64,000 nt of DNA from Ilumatobacteraceae bacterium (GTDB taxonomy: Bacteria; Actinomycetota; Acidimicrobiia; Acidimicrobiales; Ilumatobacteraceae): assembly GCA_025463305.1 (NCBI GenBank), contig JAOBWK010000070.1:1-64000 (forward strand), in the 5' to 3' direction. Of the stretch, positions 54,286 through 63,859 are shown one piece after another; the first letter of the stretch is position 1; each line of letters opens with the position of its first letter. Position numbers and translations under genes: made by a program. Under the pieces are notes generated by a model. That model did no database searches. It saw only the letters and a list, made by a program, of their open reading frames with translations, and was not told the origin of the DNA.

Positions 54286-55512
54286 TCACTCCTGGGAAAG
54301 ATCTCGCACGGTGCCACCAATGGCGCCAAGGCGTTCGAGCTCGCTGATCGCCTCATCGCTGTAACCCAACGATCGAAGGATCGTGCCCGTATCGGCGCCG
54401 ACAGCCGGCGCTGGCCCGCGAGGACGGATCTCGGCTCCCGAGATCTGCATCGGCGCACGTACCGTGCGGAAGTCTCCCTCAGGGTGCTTCACCATCGGAA
54501 ACAGTCCCACCGCGTGCGCCTGTGGGTCGATTGCGAGTTCGTCGACGGTCGCGACAGGACCCCAGATGAAGTCACCACGATCGAGAATCTGCGTCCAGTC
54601 CGCAAGGGTTTTGGTCGCAAAGACCTCGTCGAGCAGCCCGACGAGCGCAGCCATGTTGCGCATCCTGTCGCGTACCGTGCCGAAGCGTTCCTCGTCAAGC
54701 AACTCGGGGCAACCGATCTCTTCGCAGAATGGTGACCACCATCGCGCTTCGGGCATGTTCAAGACCAGCCAGCGATCATCGTGGCAGCGGAAACGATTAC
54801 AGAGGGCTGTGATCACCTCTTGGCGCGTCCGGCGGCGCACCGGCAAGCCATCGACGAGAGTGGCTGCGAGATCACTGGCCATGGTCCACGCAGCTGTCGC
54901 GAAGAGGTTCACGTCGATCACGCATCCCTCGCCGGTGCGCTCGGTCAATCGCAATCCGGCAAGGATCGCCGAGAGCATGGCGAGGCCGGTCGTGTGATCG
55001 CCTTGCGCCAGGCCAACGACCGGCGCGACCCCGCCGGCCTCCGTCGATGCCCCGGTGACAGCGCCACGACCGAAGAACGTGGTCACGTCGAAGCCGGGGC
55101 GTGCCGCGTCTGGACCGACGAGTCCGTAGCCCGAAAGCGTCGCATGCACGAGTCGAGGATTGGCCGCGTGGAGAGTTCCGGCGTCGAGCCCGTATCTGAC
55201 CTGACGATGGGGCAACAGGTTGCACAAGAAGACGTCGGCTTCGCCTGCGAGTCGACGCACCACGTCGGCGCCCTCGACACGGTCGATCGCGACAGCCACG
55301 GACCGCTTGCCGCGATTGTCCATCTGAAACGAATAGTCGATGTCCGGCGAGTTCTTGGCCTTACGAGTCATACCTCGAGCCGCCTCGCCCGAGATTGGTT
55401 CTATCTTGACGACGTCAGCGCCCATATCGGCGAGCATCGCCGCAGCGCTCGGCGCTGCCATCCAGCTCGCGATTTCAACAACCCGCACACCGTCAAGTGG
55501 TCCAATCGGCAT
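54286..55512 (-). CDS. Class III (CaiB/BaiF) CoA-transferase
   Basis: A 408-residue enzyme. GPLDGVRVVEIASWMAAPSA and ADVVKIEPISGE form the CoA-binding N-terminus, and the catalytic Asp is in AQGDHTTGLAM. The ATG has no ribosome-binding site. TAGGCT (55519-55524) ends 6 nt upstream, suggesting a leaderless transcript. The paired GGATCC-type hexamers at 55535-55561 sit immediately before that -10. Third CoA-transferase locus of the island; donor and acceptor unknown. Confidence 0.88.
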   Translation of the reverse strand: MPIGPLDGVRVVEIASWMAAPSAAAMLADMGADVVKIEPISGEAARGMTRKAKNSPDIDYSFQMDNRGKRSVAVAIDRVEGADVVRRLAGEADVFLCNLLPHRQVRYGLDAGTLHAANPRLVHATLSGYGLVGPDAARPGFDVTTFFGRGAVTGASTEAGGVAPVVGLAQGDHTTGLAMLSAILAGLRLTERTGEGCVIDVNLFATAAWTMASDLAATLVDGLPVRRRTRQEVITALCNRFRCHDDRWLVLNMPEARWWSPFCEEIGCPELLDEERFGTVRDRMRNMAALVGLLDEVFATKTLADWTQILDRGDFIWGPVATVDELAIDPQAHAVGLFPMVKHPEGDFRTVRAPMQISGAEIRPRGPAPAVGADTGTILRSLGYSDEAISELERLGAIGGTVRDLSQE

Positions 55513-55518
55513 CGGGAG

Positions 55519-55561
55519 AGCCTATCGGCCAATGGGATCCAATCCAGATCACATTGGATTC
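55519..55561 (-). promoter_or_regulatory. Leaderless promoter with paired operators (CoA-transferase)
   Basis: Minus strand: GAATCC (55556-55561), 15 nt, GGATCC (55535-55540), then -10 TAGGCT (55519-55524), 6 nt, ATG. Hexamer centres are 21 bp apart; the flanks ATTGGATCCCAT are close to the VanR-type half sites. Confidence 0.65.
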
Positions 55562-55830
55562 GCAGCCCGCAATGTACTGTCAAGTCGACGGGGAGCTCAT
55601 CCGGAGAGCGAATGCCCGCCTATGTTCGGAGTCAAGCGTTGGAAGGGCAGTCCGTGCATTCTGAGCGTTCTGCGCCCAACGGCGTTTCCTGGACGTGCGG
55701 CGAAGTTGATCCAGCAACGGCCCGACGCCGGCGAAGCGTTGTTACGCACGGATCTGGTGGCACATAAGACCGTGATCTCCTCGTCGTGGATGTCGGCGTT
55801 CAACTCGAGCGTTCGACTGCAAACCCAACA
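55562..55830. other. Non-coding interval between CoA-transferase promoter and livF stop
   Basis: Short frames exist on both strands, but none has a ribosome-binding site or a family resemblance. No terminator-like hairpin stands out. Confidence 0.4.
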
Positions 55831-56574
55831 TCACAAGAGCCCTGCCTGCTCGGCTTGGCGAACAGCAGTCGCCTCACCGAGATAACTGGCCTCCAAGAGC
55901 TCGGCGTCGCGCCGCAGTTCGGCGGCGGAACCCTCAGCAACGACCTGGCCGTGGGCAAGGACGTATCCACGATCGGCGACCTTAAGCGCAGCGAGAACAT
56001 GTTGTTCGACGAGGAGCACGCCCATGCCGCGTTCGTCGGCGATGTTGCGAACGATCGGCAGCAGCTGCTCGACGATGATCGGTGCCAATCCGAGGCTCAT
56101 CTCGTCCAACATGATCAGGCGTGGGTCGGCGACGAGAGCTCCGGCCAACGCCACCATCTGTTGCTCGCCACCCGAGAGCAGTCCGGTCCGGCGGTCCAGC
56201 AACTCGACGAGCTTTGGGAAATGCGCCAAGACATCGCTTTGCAAGACAGTCGAGTCGCGGTGACGCCGTAGCCGGAGGTTCTGGGCGACGGTCAGCTTGT
56301 AGAAGAGCCCGCGGCCCTCGGGGACGATGGCGACGCCACGCTGCGCGATCTCGTGCGGGCGCGCCCGGCCGACTGGCTCACCCATCACGTCAAGCGACCC
56401 CGACAGCTTCGGCAACGCTCCAGCAATGGTGAGCAACGAGGTTGTCTTGCCTGCACCGTTGGACCCGAGCAGGCACACCACTTCGCCCGCCCTGACGACG
56501 AGGTTCAGGTTGCGAACAACGGGCAACGGCCCGTAACCGCAGACCAGATCTCGGGTTTCGATGAGCACCGTCAT
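55831..56574 (-). CDS. livF: ABC transporter ATP-binding protein (LivF-like)
   Basis: An ATPase subunit of 247 residues for a branched-chain-amino-acid-type importer. Walker A is [16 protein letters not shown], the signature is [14 protein letters not shown], and Walker B is [15 protein letters not shown], followed by the VLLVEQH switch His. All key residues are intact. The ATG overlaps the stop of the fused permease-ATPase gene by 4 bp (ATGA). The two-gene unit is controlled from the operators at 59703. Confidence 0.92.
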   Translation of the reverse strand: MTVLIETRDLVCGYGPLPVVRNLNLVVRAGEVVCLLGSNGAGKTTSLLTIAGALPKLSGSLDVMGEPVGRARPHEIAQRGVAIVPEGRGLFYKLTVAQNLRLRRHRDSTVLQSDVLAHFPKLVELLDRRTGLLSGGEQQMVALAGALVADPRLIMLDEMSLGLAPIIVEQLLPIVRNIADERGMGVLLVEQHVLAALKVADRGYVLAHGQVVAEGSAAELRRDAELLEASYLGEATAVRQAEQAGLL

Positions 56575-59426
56575 GAAATCACCTTCATCTGCACGCTCGC
56601 AGTGGATGTCACCGAAGAGATTGCGCCGACCCCAGCGGGGGGTCCAGGGTCGGCGACATCAGTATCGACATGTTCCGCACCGAGATAGGCCGCAAGAACT
56701 CTCGGATTGCGGCGCACCTCCTCGGGTGTCCCCTCGGCGATCTGCACACCGAACTCAATGACGTAGATCCGGTCACAGACGCCGAGGACGAGGTGCATGT
56801 CGTGGTCGATCAGAACGCACCCGACTCCGGTCGAGGCGATCTCTCGAAGATGGTCCCCAAAGGCCACGCTCTCAGCAGTGTCCAAGCCTGCAGCGGGCTC
56901 GTCGAGCAGCAAGACCTTGGGCTGCAACGCCAATGAGCGGGCAACCCCGAGTGCTTTCTGCCTGCCGAGCGGGAGCTCGCTCGGCTTTCGCTCCGTCACA
57001 TCCTGGAGTGACAGCAGCTCGATCGCCTGGCGAACCGGTTCGGGGCATGGCCCGGCCGGCCAGACCATGTCGCGGAAGAACGTCCCAGCGCTGTCACTAG
57101 CGTCGGCCGAGACTCGAACGTTGTTCTCCACCGACAAGTCCTCGAACAGTTCGACCGACTGCCAGGTCCGGGCGAGACCTCGACGCGCACGCCGGTTGGC
57201 CGGGATACCAGATATCTCCTGACCTTGCAGAAGTATCTCTCCCCCGCACGGGGTGAAACCGGTGATCGCGTCGATCAAGCTCGTCTTACCAGCGCCGTTG
57301 GGGCCGATCAACCCAACGATCTCACCGGCGCGGACAGTGATGCTCACATCCGACACTGCGACGACTCCGCCGTAATGGACGCTGACGTTGCGCGTCTCAA
57401 GTGCCACGCCGCCGATGATTCGTTCTGCCCTGGGCCGTGAAACGGAGGGCGTCGCCAGCGTGACGTTCTCGAGCGCGACGGCAGGGACCATTGGTCGTCG
57501 GCGTGAGCGGAAGCGATCCCAGTCGGCACGCATCTTTCCGGCCAAACCAACCGGGTTCGTCACCACAGTGACGATCAGAGAGAGTCCTGTCAGCAGCGCG
57601 TAGTACTTGCCGAAGTGCAAGTTGCGGTCGACGACAATGAAGACGATCCCGAGCGAGCCGGCAGCCCCGGCGAGGACTGCGCCGCTCGCGCTCGTAATGC
57701 CGGCAAGGTAGCCGGTCGCCAACAGGCTGAGCCCTACGAAGACGCCGAACGATGACGCCGACATCTGCCCACGGCTGTATCCGATCAAGACTCCGCCCAG
57801 ACCGGCGAGAAACGAGGCGAAGGCGAACGCGCCGACTTTCACGGTCGGAACGCCAATCCCGATCGAGGCCGCCGCACGTTCGTTCGAACGTACGGCGAGC
57901 ATCTTTCGGCCGGAGCCGCCGCGCATGACGTTGCACGTGACGATGAAGGCGATGACGACCACGGCGAGCACCATCAGACCGAACGGGAGCCGTGCGACGT
58001 CCCGGCCACTGCGGACCGAGAGGTCGATGCCGAGAAACGACGGCGCCGGCACCAGATCACCGGACGGTGAAACGACTTGAGGATTGGTGAAGATGAACTT
58101 CTCCAACGTCAATGCAGCTGCCAACGTGACGACTGCGAGTTGAGCGCCCCTGATGCGCAAAGCCGGCAGCCCAACGATGACCCCGGCGGCGGTCGCGGCA
58201 AGAGCAGCGAGGATCATCGAGAATGGGAATGGGATGCTTGTGCCGATCTTGGACAAGAACAATCCGGCGATACCGGCGAACGCGGCCTGGGCGAGCGAGA
58301 TCTGACCCACCATTCCCGTCAGCATCACAAGGGACAGTGCGATCAGAGCAGTCGCCATCGTGGTGATCACCCCGAAGCGATAGCTGCCCGAGGTGATGAC
58401 AAGGCTCAAGATACCCAAGATCGTCAGACCTCCAACGACGAGGGGGCGATTCCTCGGGATGATCGCGTTGGGCAATGCCACGGTGACGTCGTCTCCACGA
58501 GTAGGAATCGACCGCCCGAGGACGAACAAGGTGATGACGATCAGCACGAACGGAACAGCATCGGTGAGTCCGACCTTGGCCCAACTGGGCCACCAGCTCT
58601 TCGTCTGCGACAAGAACTGCAGCTCCGATTGCACCGCTCCCAAGGCGAGAGCGCCGACAAGCCCCTTCCACAGCGAGGTCAAGCGCGCAACGAGCGCTGC
58701 TGCCAGAGCAGGGACGACAAGGAGCGTGAGATTCGTCGGAGTGATGACTCCGGTTGCAGGGCCCGCCAAGATCATCACGAAGGCGATGAACACCGAGGCG
58801 AGGACCCAAGTGATCATCCCCAAGCGCGGCGGTGACAGCCGGGCAAACGAAGCGGCCCTCTCGTTCTCGGCAGCGGCCTGGATCGAGAGACCTACTCGAG
58901 AACGCTGAAACCAGACGGCGAGTCCACAGCCACAAATCACGACGATTCCGAGCAGCCAAAGCCGATCGACAGTGATGAGCGCCCCACCGAGCTTCACTGA
59001 TCCTGTCGGCAGAATGATCTTTCTCGGCCGGGCGTCGGTGCCGTACTTCAATGCGGCAGTGGTCTGGAGGGTGAGCATGATCCCGACGGCTGCGACGACT
59101 TTGGCGAGCGCGGGAGCGCTCCGCAAGGGCCGAGAGATCGCAACCTCGACCACGGCGGCCATTGCGGCCGCGACGAGCAACGCGATCGCAATCGCGAGCC
59201 ACGTCGGTGGCGTACCCCACTCGAACGACGGGATCCAAGGGAGCGGAAGGGTCAGCTTTCCCCTCTTGAGATCGTCGTACACGTACAGCGGAATCGTCGC
59301 CATTGCCGCTGCTGCAAAGTTGATGACCCCCGTTCCCTGATACGTGAGGACGATGCCGAGTGTCATGGATGCATAGACGGCGCCGACGCTCACCCCGAGA
59401 ATGAGAAACAACAGGAACTGACTCAC
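56571..59426 (-). CDS. LivH-LivM-LivG triple fusion: two permeases and an ATPase in one chain
   Basis: 951 residues. About 1-300 is a LivH-type permease ([31 protein letters not shown]). About 320-620 is a LivM-type permease ([34 protein letters not shown]). About 665-925 is a LivG-type ATPase with Walker [10 protein letters not shown] (near 708-716) and Walker [12 protein letters not shown]. The ABC signature is degenerate (LPLGRQ near 818 in place of LSxGQ), whereas LivF keeps LSGGE. That suggests one normal and one weakened ATP site. Together with LivF and the lipoprotein at 40182 it would make a complete importer. The ligand is not necessarily an amino acid. Confidence 0.92.
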   Translation of the reverse strand: MSQFLLFLILGVSVGAVYASMTLGIVLTYQGTGVINFAAAAMATIPLYVYDDLKRGKLTLPLPWIPSFEWGTPPTWLAIAIALLVAAAMAAVVEVAISRPLRSAPALAKVVAAVGIMLTLQTTAALKYGTDARPRKIILPTGSVKLGGALITVDRLWLLGIVVICGCGLAVWFQRSRVGLSIQAAAENERAASFARLSPPRLGMITWVLASVFIAFVMILAGPATGVITPTNLTLLVVPALAAALVARLTSLWKGLVGALALGAVQSELQFLSQTKSWWPSWAKVGLTDAVPFVLIVITLFVLGRSIPTRGDDVTVALPNAIIPRNRPLVVGGLTILGILSLVITSGSYRFGVITTMATALIALSLVMLTGMVGQISLAQAAFAGIAGLFLSKIGTSIPFPFSMILAALAATAAGVIVGLPALRIRGAQLAVVTLAAALTLEKFIFTNPQVVSPSGDLVPAPSFLGIDLSVRSGRDVARLPFGLMVLAVVVIAFIVTCNVMRGGSGRKMLAVRSNERAAASIGIGVPTVKVGAFAFASFLAGLGGVLIGYSRGQMSASSFGVFVGLSLLATGYLAGITSASGAVLAGAAGSLGIVFIVVDRNLHFGKYYALLTGLSLIVTVVTNPVGLAGKMRADWDRFRSRRRPMVPAVALENVTLATPSVSRPRAERIIGGVALETRNVSVHYGGVVAVSDVSITVRAGEIVGLIGPNGAGKTSLIDAITGFTPCGGEILLQGQEISGIPANRRARRGLARTWQSVELFEDLSVENNVRVSADASDSAGTFFRDMVWPAGPCPEPVRQAIELLSLQDVTERKPSELPLGRQKALGVARSLALQPKVLLLDEPAAGLDTAESVAFGDHLREIASTGVGCVLIDHDMHLVLGVCDRIYVIEFGVQIAEGTPEEVRRNPRVLAAYLGAEHVDTDVADPGPPAGVGAISSVTSTASVQMKVIS

Positions 59427-59702
59427 TCAAGTGCCTCCACGTCGCTCACCGTTCCATCCGAGCCGGGCGAGAAGTTGACGAACCAACACGCTTGCGTGCG
59501 GTTCGACACTGTCGAGCGCATCACAGCCGACTTCGATGACCGTGCCGTGCTCTCAACTTGCGTGTCGAGCCAAAGCCGTTGATCCACGCGCAACGACGAA
59601 TGCGAGAGGACTCTCGCGTCCCTACGCGAGGTCGAACCGAGGCAGTCTCCGAAGGGCATCGCGCAGAGTACGTCGGCGCGGGGAGCCACGTCAACACTTA
59701 TC

Positions 59703-59729
59703 GGATCCAATTCGAAGACACTTGCATCC
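59703..59729 (-). promoter_or_regulatory. Paired GGATCC-type operator upstream of the importer genes
   Basis: Minus strand: GGATGC (59724-59729), 15 nt, GGATCC (59703-59708), centres 21 bp apart; AATTGGATCCGAT flanks the stronger hexamer. It is about 280 bp before the importer start, and no clear -35/-10 was found. The rest of the 59427-59750 interval shows no gene. Confidence 0.55.
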
Positions 59730-59750
59730 GGTTGCAACCACTCAGGGCGT

Positions 59751-60440
59751 TCAGACGTCCGGAGACGTTTCGATGTCACCGATGGAAAGCAGCTCGATTC
59801 CGGGCCCCTCAGGATGCGCAACGAAGGCCCACTGAAGATTCTCGTGGACACGGGGCGTCGAAACCATCGCGAAGCCCGCTATTGCGAGTTCGGCGCAAGC
59901 CAGGTCCATGTCGGCGACCTGGCAGCAAAGATGAATGCGTCCCGTATCGTTCGCCTGACTCGCCTGAGCCGGGGCCTCGACCTCGCGGAGCACGACATCG
60001 ACGCCGTGGCCGACGAGCATCAGTTCGTGCCGAGTGAAGCCGAGGAGGCCCAAGAGTTCACTCGTCTTCCGCTCGTCTGCGGTTGACAGCTCGATCAGGG
60101 GGCGATCCGACGCGGCAGTGACCGCAACCGGCCGGCCGTCGGGATCCCACAGCGCTTTCGGCTTCGACCATACCGGTATGCACCCGAACGCAGGATCACC
60201 GTCGGTGAGGTGAATCCCGCTGGCCGGATCGAACTCGACGAGTTCAAGCGTGAGTTGGGGCGAAGTGACGAAGGCGACCTCGAGCCGGGCTTCGTCCAGT
60301 CCGTTGCCGATCGCGGCATCTGGGCCTACGACAGGGAACCGGTCAGCCACTTCGTAGCCACACGAACAGTAGAAGTCGCATGAGTGGTCGAGACTGACCA
60401 CGCACAGTCCGACGTGATGAACTCCGACAACGGAGATCAC
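59751..60440 (-). CDS. Two-module VOC-family protein
   Basis: 229 residues with two beta-alpha-beta-beta-beta modules. The first, VVGVHHVGLCVVSLDHSCDF with LTLELVEFD, supplies His and Glu. The second, GRIHLCCQVADMDLACAELA with GPGIELLSIGD, supplies His and Glu. This ligand pattern fits extradiol-dioxygenase/epimerase-type VOC enzymes. It is the first gene upstream of the importer on the same strand and has its own paired operator at 60537. Substrate unknown. Confidence 0.82.
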   Translation of the reverse strand: MISVVGVHHVGLCVVSLDHSCDFYCSCGYEVADRFPVVGPDAAIGNGLDEARLEVAFVTSPQLTLELVEFDPASGIHLTDGDPAFGCIPVWSKPKALWDPDGRPVAVTAASDRPLIELSTADERKTSELLGLLGFTRHELMLVGHGVDVVLREVEAPAQASQANDTGRIHLCCQVADMDLACAELAIAGFAMVSTPRVHENLQWAFVAHPEGPGIELLSIGDIETSPDV

Positions 60441-60536
60441 GACTTGGTCGCTTCGAACAGCTCGACGATCATCAGCATTGTCGAGGTGATCACCCCGACG
60501 CGCGGTTCATTTGACACAGTTGCCTTTCCAGCGATG

Positions 60537-60563
60537 AGATCCAATCAGTATAGAATAGGATCC
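60537..60563 (-). promoter_or_regulatory. Paired operator and -10 for the VOC gene
   Basis: Minus strand: GGATCC (60558-60563), 15 nt including TATACT as -10 candidate, then GGATCT (60537-60542). Centres are 21 bp apart. As at the acyl-CoA ligase, the -10 rather than the -35 lies between the two hexamers. Confidence 0.65.
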
Positions 60564-60980
60564 AGAGATTGACAGTCGAGGCGCACCGGCAGGCTGCCGG
60601 ACGACGGAGGAGTCGAGTGACACCGAACCGAGCAGGCTCATGAACGGCGCCCAACCGAGCGCGACAGACTTCGAGGCAAGAAAGCACATGATGTCTCAGG
60701 CGCGAGACCGGAAGGTCATCGCACACGACGTGAGCCCAGCAAGACCACTTCATTCACCGTCGTTCACGTGGCGTGTTGCCGCTGACCACCGGGGAGCAAG
60801 GATCGACGGCGAACTCATGCAAGGCCCCACGCTGAGCACCTCGAAGCCATCCGCGTCATCGCGGGCGACACCCCAGCAGTACCTCCACACCTGCCGTGGT
60901 GGGCCCTCGGCGGGCGAAGCCGACGGCGGAAGCGTCAAGGTGACTCGAGTGGAATCGTATTCAAGTGCGGTCGTGCTCGC
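60564..60980. other. Non-coding region before gamma-glutamyltransferase
   Basis: 417 bp with only short unsupported frames. A TATTCA (60958-60963) about 18 bp before the ATG at 60981 could be a -10. No GGATCC pair or AAACGTTT core precedes the transferase. Confidence 0.4.
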
Positions 60981-62813
60981 ATGAGTGAAATCGGTGTGGG
61001 CGTCGGCCAGACCTTCACGACTCGCCCAGAACTCCGCGGAACGTTCGGGATGATCTCCTCAACTCATTGGCTCGGTACGGCTGCGGGCATGCGGATGCTC
61101 GAGCTCGGCGGCAATGCATTCGATGCCGCAACAGCTGCGGGTCTCGTGCTCCAAGTTGTGCAACCGCACCTCAGCGGACCAGGTGGCGACCTCCCCGTTC
61201 TCGTCTGGGACACTCGCATCGGGTCTGCAGAAGTGCTCTGCGCCCAGGGGACGGCCCCGGCCGCAGCCAGCGCGGCAGCGTACGTTTCGCTCGGACTCGA
61301 CGTCATCCCTGGCACCGGACTCCTTGCGCCGTGCATACCTGGGGCGATGGACGGATGGCTGCGCTTGCTCCGCGAGCGCGGCCTGCTGACCTTGCGCCAG
61401 GTCATCGAGCCAGCCATCGAGTGTGCCGGCGGAGGAATCACCGTCAGCCCCGAGATGTCCCGAACGATCGACGCCGTCGGCGAATTCATGTCCGAGGCGT
61501 GGCCGACCTCAGCAGCGATCTACCTCGATCACGGCAAGGCACCGGCTGCCGGCGCCCGATTCGCCAACCCGGAACTCGCAGCGACCTATACACGACTATT
61601 GGAAGCAGGCGAGGCCGCCAGCACCGATCGAGATGACCAGATCCAAGCTGCACGCGATGCCTTCTACGGCGGCTTCGTCGCGGATGCGATCGAGCAATAT
61701 CTGACGCACGCCGCAGTCAAGGACTCCACAGGTCAGCAAAACCGTGCGCTGCTGACAGCCGATGACCTGGGACGCTGGACATCGACGTGGGAGCCGGCGC
61801 TGACGCGCACATTTCGAGGCACAACCATCTGCAAATCTGGCCCGTGGAGCCAAGCCCCCGTGATGCTTCAACAGCTCGGCCTTCTCGAGGATTTCGACCT
61901 CGCGGCGATGGATCGTAACGGGCCGGACTACATCCACACGATCATCGAGGCAACCAAGCTCTCTTACGCCGACAGGGAAGCTTGGTACGCCGATCCTTTG
62001 TTCGAGAGTGTCCCGATGGACGCACTCTTGGACCCCGACTACACGTCGGAGCGCCGCTTGTTGATCGGTTCGACTGCCTCGATGGAGCAGCGCCCCGGAC
62101 GACCTGATGGTCGCACACCGTTCGTCGCCCAGCGCCGCGGACGAGAAGCGGGTGGACCAGGGATCGGGGAGCCGACCGTATCGGTCGTCGGTCAGCCCGC
62201 AGCGACCGGAGGCGGCAACAACGTTCACGTTGGCGACACCTGCCATGTCGACGTCGTTGACCGGTTCGGGAACATGGTGTCGGCCACGCCGAGCGGGGGC
62301 TGGCTACAGAGCTCACCTGCGATCCCGGGCCTGGGTTTCGCGCTGGGCACCCGCATGCAGATGTTCGATCTCGGGGACGGGCTCGTCAACCAAGTCAAAC
62401 CTGGGAAGCGACCACGCACGACCTTGAGCCCATCACTCGCGTTGCGCGACGGGAGGCCGTGGCTCGCCTTCGGATCCCCCGGAGGCGACCAGCAAGACCA
62501 GTGGTCCTTGCAGTTCTTCCTCAACGTCGCCGTTTTCGGCGATGACCTGCAGATGGCAATCGATCGAGCGACCTTCCAAAGCGCGCACTTTCCTTCGTCG
62601 TTCTATCCACGACAATCACTCCGGGGCCGGGTGTATCTCGAAGACCGGTTCCCTCAATCAACGCTGAGAGAACTGGAACAACGAGGGCATGACGTGAAAG
62701 TCACGGGGCCATGGTCACTGTCGCGGGTCTGCGCAGCTGGCCAAGGGGCGGACGGGATGTTGATGGCGGGCGCCAACCCCCGAGGGATGGAAGCGTACGC
62801 CGCAGGACGCTAA
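60981..62813 (+). CDS. ggt: Gamma-glutamyltransferase-family Ntn hydrolase
   Basis: A 610-residue proenzyme that would self-cleave before a conserved Thr to give two subunits. Early motifs are HWLGTAAGMRMLELGGNAFD and QPHLSGPGGDLPVLVWD. The cleavage/nucleophile region is NNVHVGDTCHVDVVDRFGNM with Thr in DTCH. TTLSPSLALRDGRPWLAFGS with GGDQQDQ follows. The family cleaves gamma-glutamyl amides or related amides (cephalosporin acylases). There is no signal peptide, so it acts in the cytoplasm. In a catabolic island it may release substrate from a glutamyl or acyl conjugate. The start is the first Met; no ribosome-binding site is evident. Confidence 0.9.
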   Translation: MSEIGVGVGQTFTTRPELRGTFGMISSTHWLGTAAGMRMLELGGNAFDAATAAGLVLQVVQPHLSGPGGDLPVLVWDTRIGSAEVLCAQGTAPAAASAAAYVSLGLDVIPGTGLLAPCIPGAMDGWLRLLRERGLLTLRQVIEPAIECAGGGITVSPEMSRTIDAVGEFMSEAWPTSAAIYLDHGKAPAAGARFANPELAATYTRLLEAGEAASTDRDDQIQAARDAFYGGFVADAIEQYLTHAAVKDSTGQQNRALLTADDLGRWTSTWEPALTRTFRGTTICKSGPWSQAPVMLQQLGLLEDFDLAAMDRNGPDYIHTIIEATKLSYADREAWYADPLFESVPMDALLDPDYTSERRLLIGSTASMEQRPGRPDGRTPFVAQRRGREAGGPGIGEPTVSVVGQPAATGGGNNVHVGDTCHVDVVDRFGNMVSATPSGGWLQSSPAIPGLGFALGTRMQMFDLGDGLVNQVKPGKRPRTTLSPSLALRDGRPWLAFGSPGGDQQDQWSLQFFLNVAVFGDDLQMAIDRATFQSAHFPSSFYPRQSLRGRVYLEDRFPQSTLRELEQRGHDVKVTGPWSLSRVCAAGQGADGMLMAGANPRGMEAYAAGR

Positions 62814-62842
62814 CCCAGCGGCAACCCGAGCCCGACTACGTC

Positions 62843-62891
62843 GTCTCCAATCTCGTGAAGATAGGATCCATCCTTCGAGTGGCCTTATGAT
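62843..62891 (+). promoter_or_regulatory. Promoter with paired operators for FCD regulator 2
   Basis: GTCTCC-AAT (62843-62848), 15 nt, GGATCC (62864-62869), then -10 TATGAT (62886-62891), placing the second hexamer over the -35 position. Centres are 21 bp apart. Autoregulation is likely. Confidence 0.6.
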
Positions 62892-62921
62892 GACCGCGAT
62901 TCCGAATTCGAGGTTCATCAG

Positions 62922-63746
62922 ATGGCACCAACGAACACTGCGCTCGACATGTTCGCGGCGGCGACGATTGACAACAACGAAAGTCCTGCAGGACAGGTTC
63001 GTCCGCGCGCCGAGGTCAATCGTCGGTTGGTGGAATCACTCGTCTCATCAATTCAGGACCGCATCAGCAGTGGCGAACTCTCGGTAGGAACGTGGCTGCG
63101 TCAGGAACGACTCGCACAGGAGCTCGGCGTCAGTCGCATGCCGGTGCGGGAAGCGTTGCGACAGTTGCAGGCTGGCGGCGCCGTCGAGTTCATCCCACGA
63201 CGAGGGGCGCGCGTCCGCATGCCATCCCCACGCGACGTCATCGAACTGTACGAACTTCGGGGCGTCCTCGAAGGACACGCAGCGGCATCGGCCGCACTCA
63301 ACGTCACAGGCGAACAGATCCAGCGAATGCGGGCAGCCGTCGCATCCTTCGATCGACTGGTCGCCGAGCTTGCCGAGAAGCCGCGCCACGCCCGAACCTC
63401 GTCGAGACCGCAGTGGCAGGCAGCCAACAGCAGCTTCCACGCCGCCATCATCGAAGCATCCGGCAACAACCACCTCGCCGAAATGATCGACGGGCTGCAC
63501 AGGAAGATCCCGAAGAACCTCACGTGGCTCGCGCTCGGCAACGACACACGACGCTTGACGAGGAACGCCGCCGAACACACTCAGATCCTCGACGCCATCG
63601 ATGCCGGCGACGGTGAGCAAGCACGCGCACTGTGCGTTGCACACGCCCAGCGCGCCAGCGAACTTCTCGTGCGCACATTGCACGAGGCACGGATCGATGG
63701 CGATGTCCTCGATGCGACCAACAACGGAACATCCCTGCGCCGCTAG
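62922..63746 (+). CDS. GntR/FCD-family regulator 2
   Basis: A VanR/FadR-type regulator of 274 residues. Winged helix: IQDRISSGELSVGTWLRQER and LAQELGVSRMPVREALRQLQ. FCD domain: LYELRGVLEGHAAASAALNV, NSSFHAAIIEASGNNHLAEM (His), RNAAEHTQILDAIDAGDGEQ (His) and VAHAQRASELLVR (His), which bind a metal and a carboxylate effector in the family. It is a close paralogue of the regulator at 30766, with the same recognition helix but without the basic tail. It probably recognises the same GGATCC-type operators, one pair of which lies at its own promoter. Confidence 0.92.
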   Translation: MAPTNTALDMFAAATIDNNESPAGQVRPRAEVNRRLVESLVSSIQDRISSGELSVGTWLRQERLAQELGVSRMPVREALRQLQAGGAVEFIPRRGARVRMPSPRDVIELYELRGVLEGHAAASAALNVTGEQIQRMRAAVASFDRLVAELAEKPRHARTSSRPQWQAANSSFHAAIIEASGNNHLAEMIDGLHRKIPKNLTWLALGNDTRRLTRNAAEHTQILDAIDAGDGEQARALCVAHAQRASELLVRTLHEARIDGDVLDATNNGTSLRR

Positions 63747-63820
63747 CAGGACTCCCGAGCGACCGATCCTCGGCATCGTCGATTCGAGACACCCCGAGGC
63801 GTGCTTTGCTCTGCATCTAT

Positions 63821-63859
63821 GGATCCAGTATTGCCTGCTGTGTATCCCGTATGTAGTGT
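63821..63859 (+). promoter_or_regulatory. Promoter with paired operators at the right edge
   Basis: GGATCC (63821-63826), -35 TTGCCT (63831-63836), 17-nt spacer with GTATCC (63842-63847), -10 TAGTGT (63854-63859). Centres are 21 bp apart. It drives the gene cut by the window end. Confidence 0.7.

Noticed and set aside
60640..60984. 114-codon frame before gamma-glutamyltransferase
   Set aside because: No ribosome-binding site, no protein-like composition, and it overlaps the transferase start.
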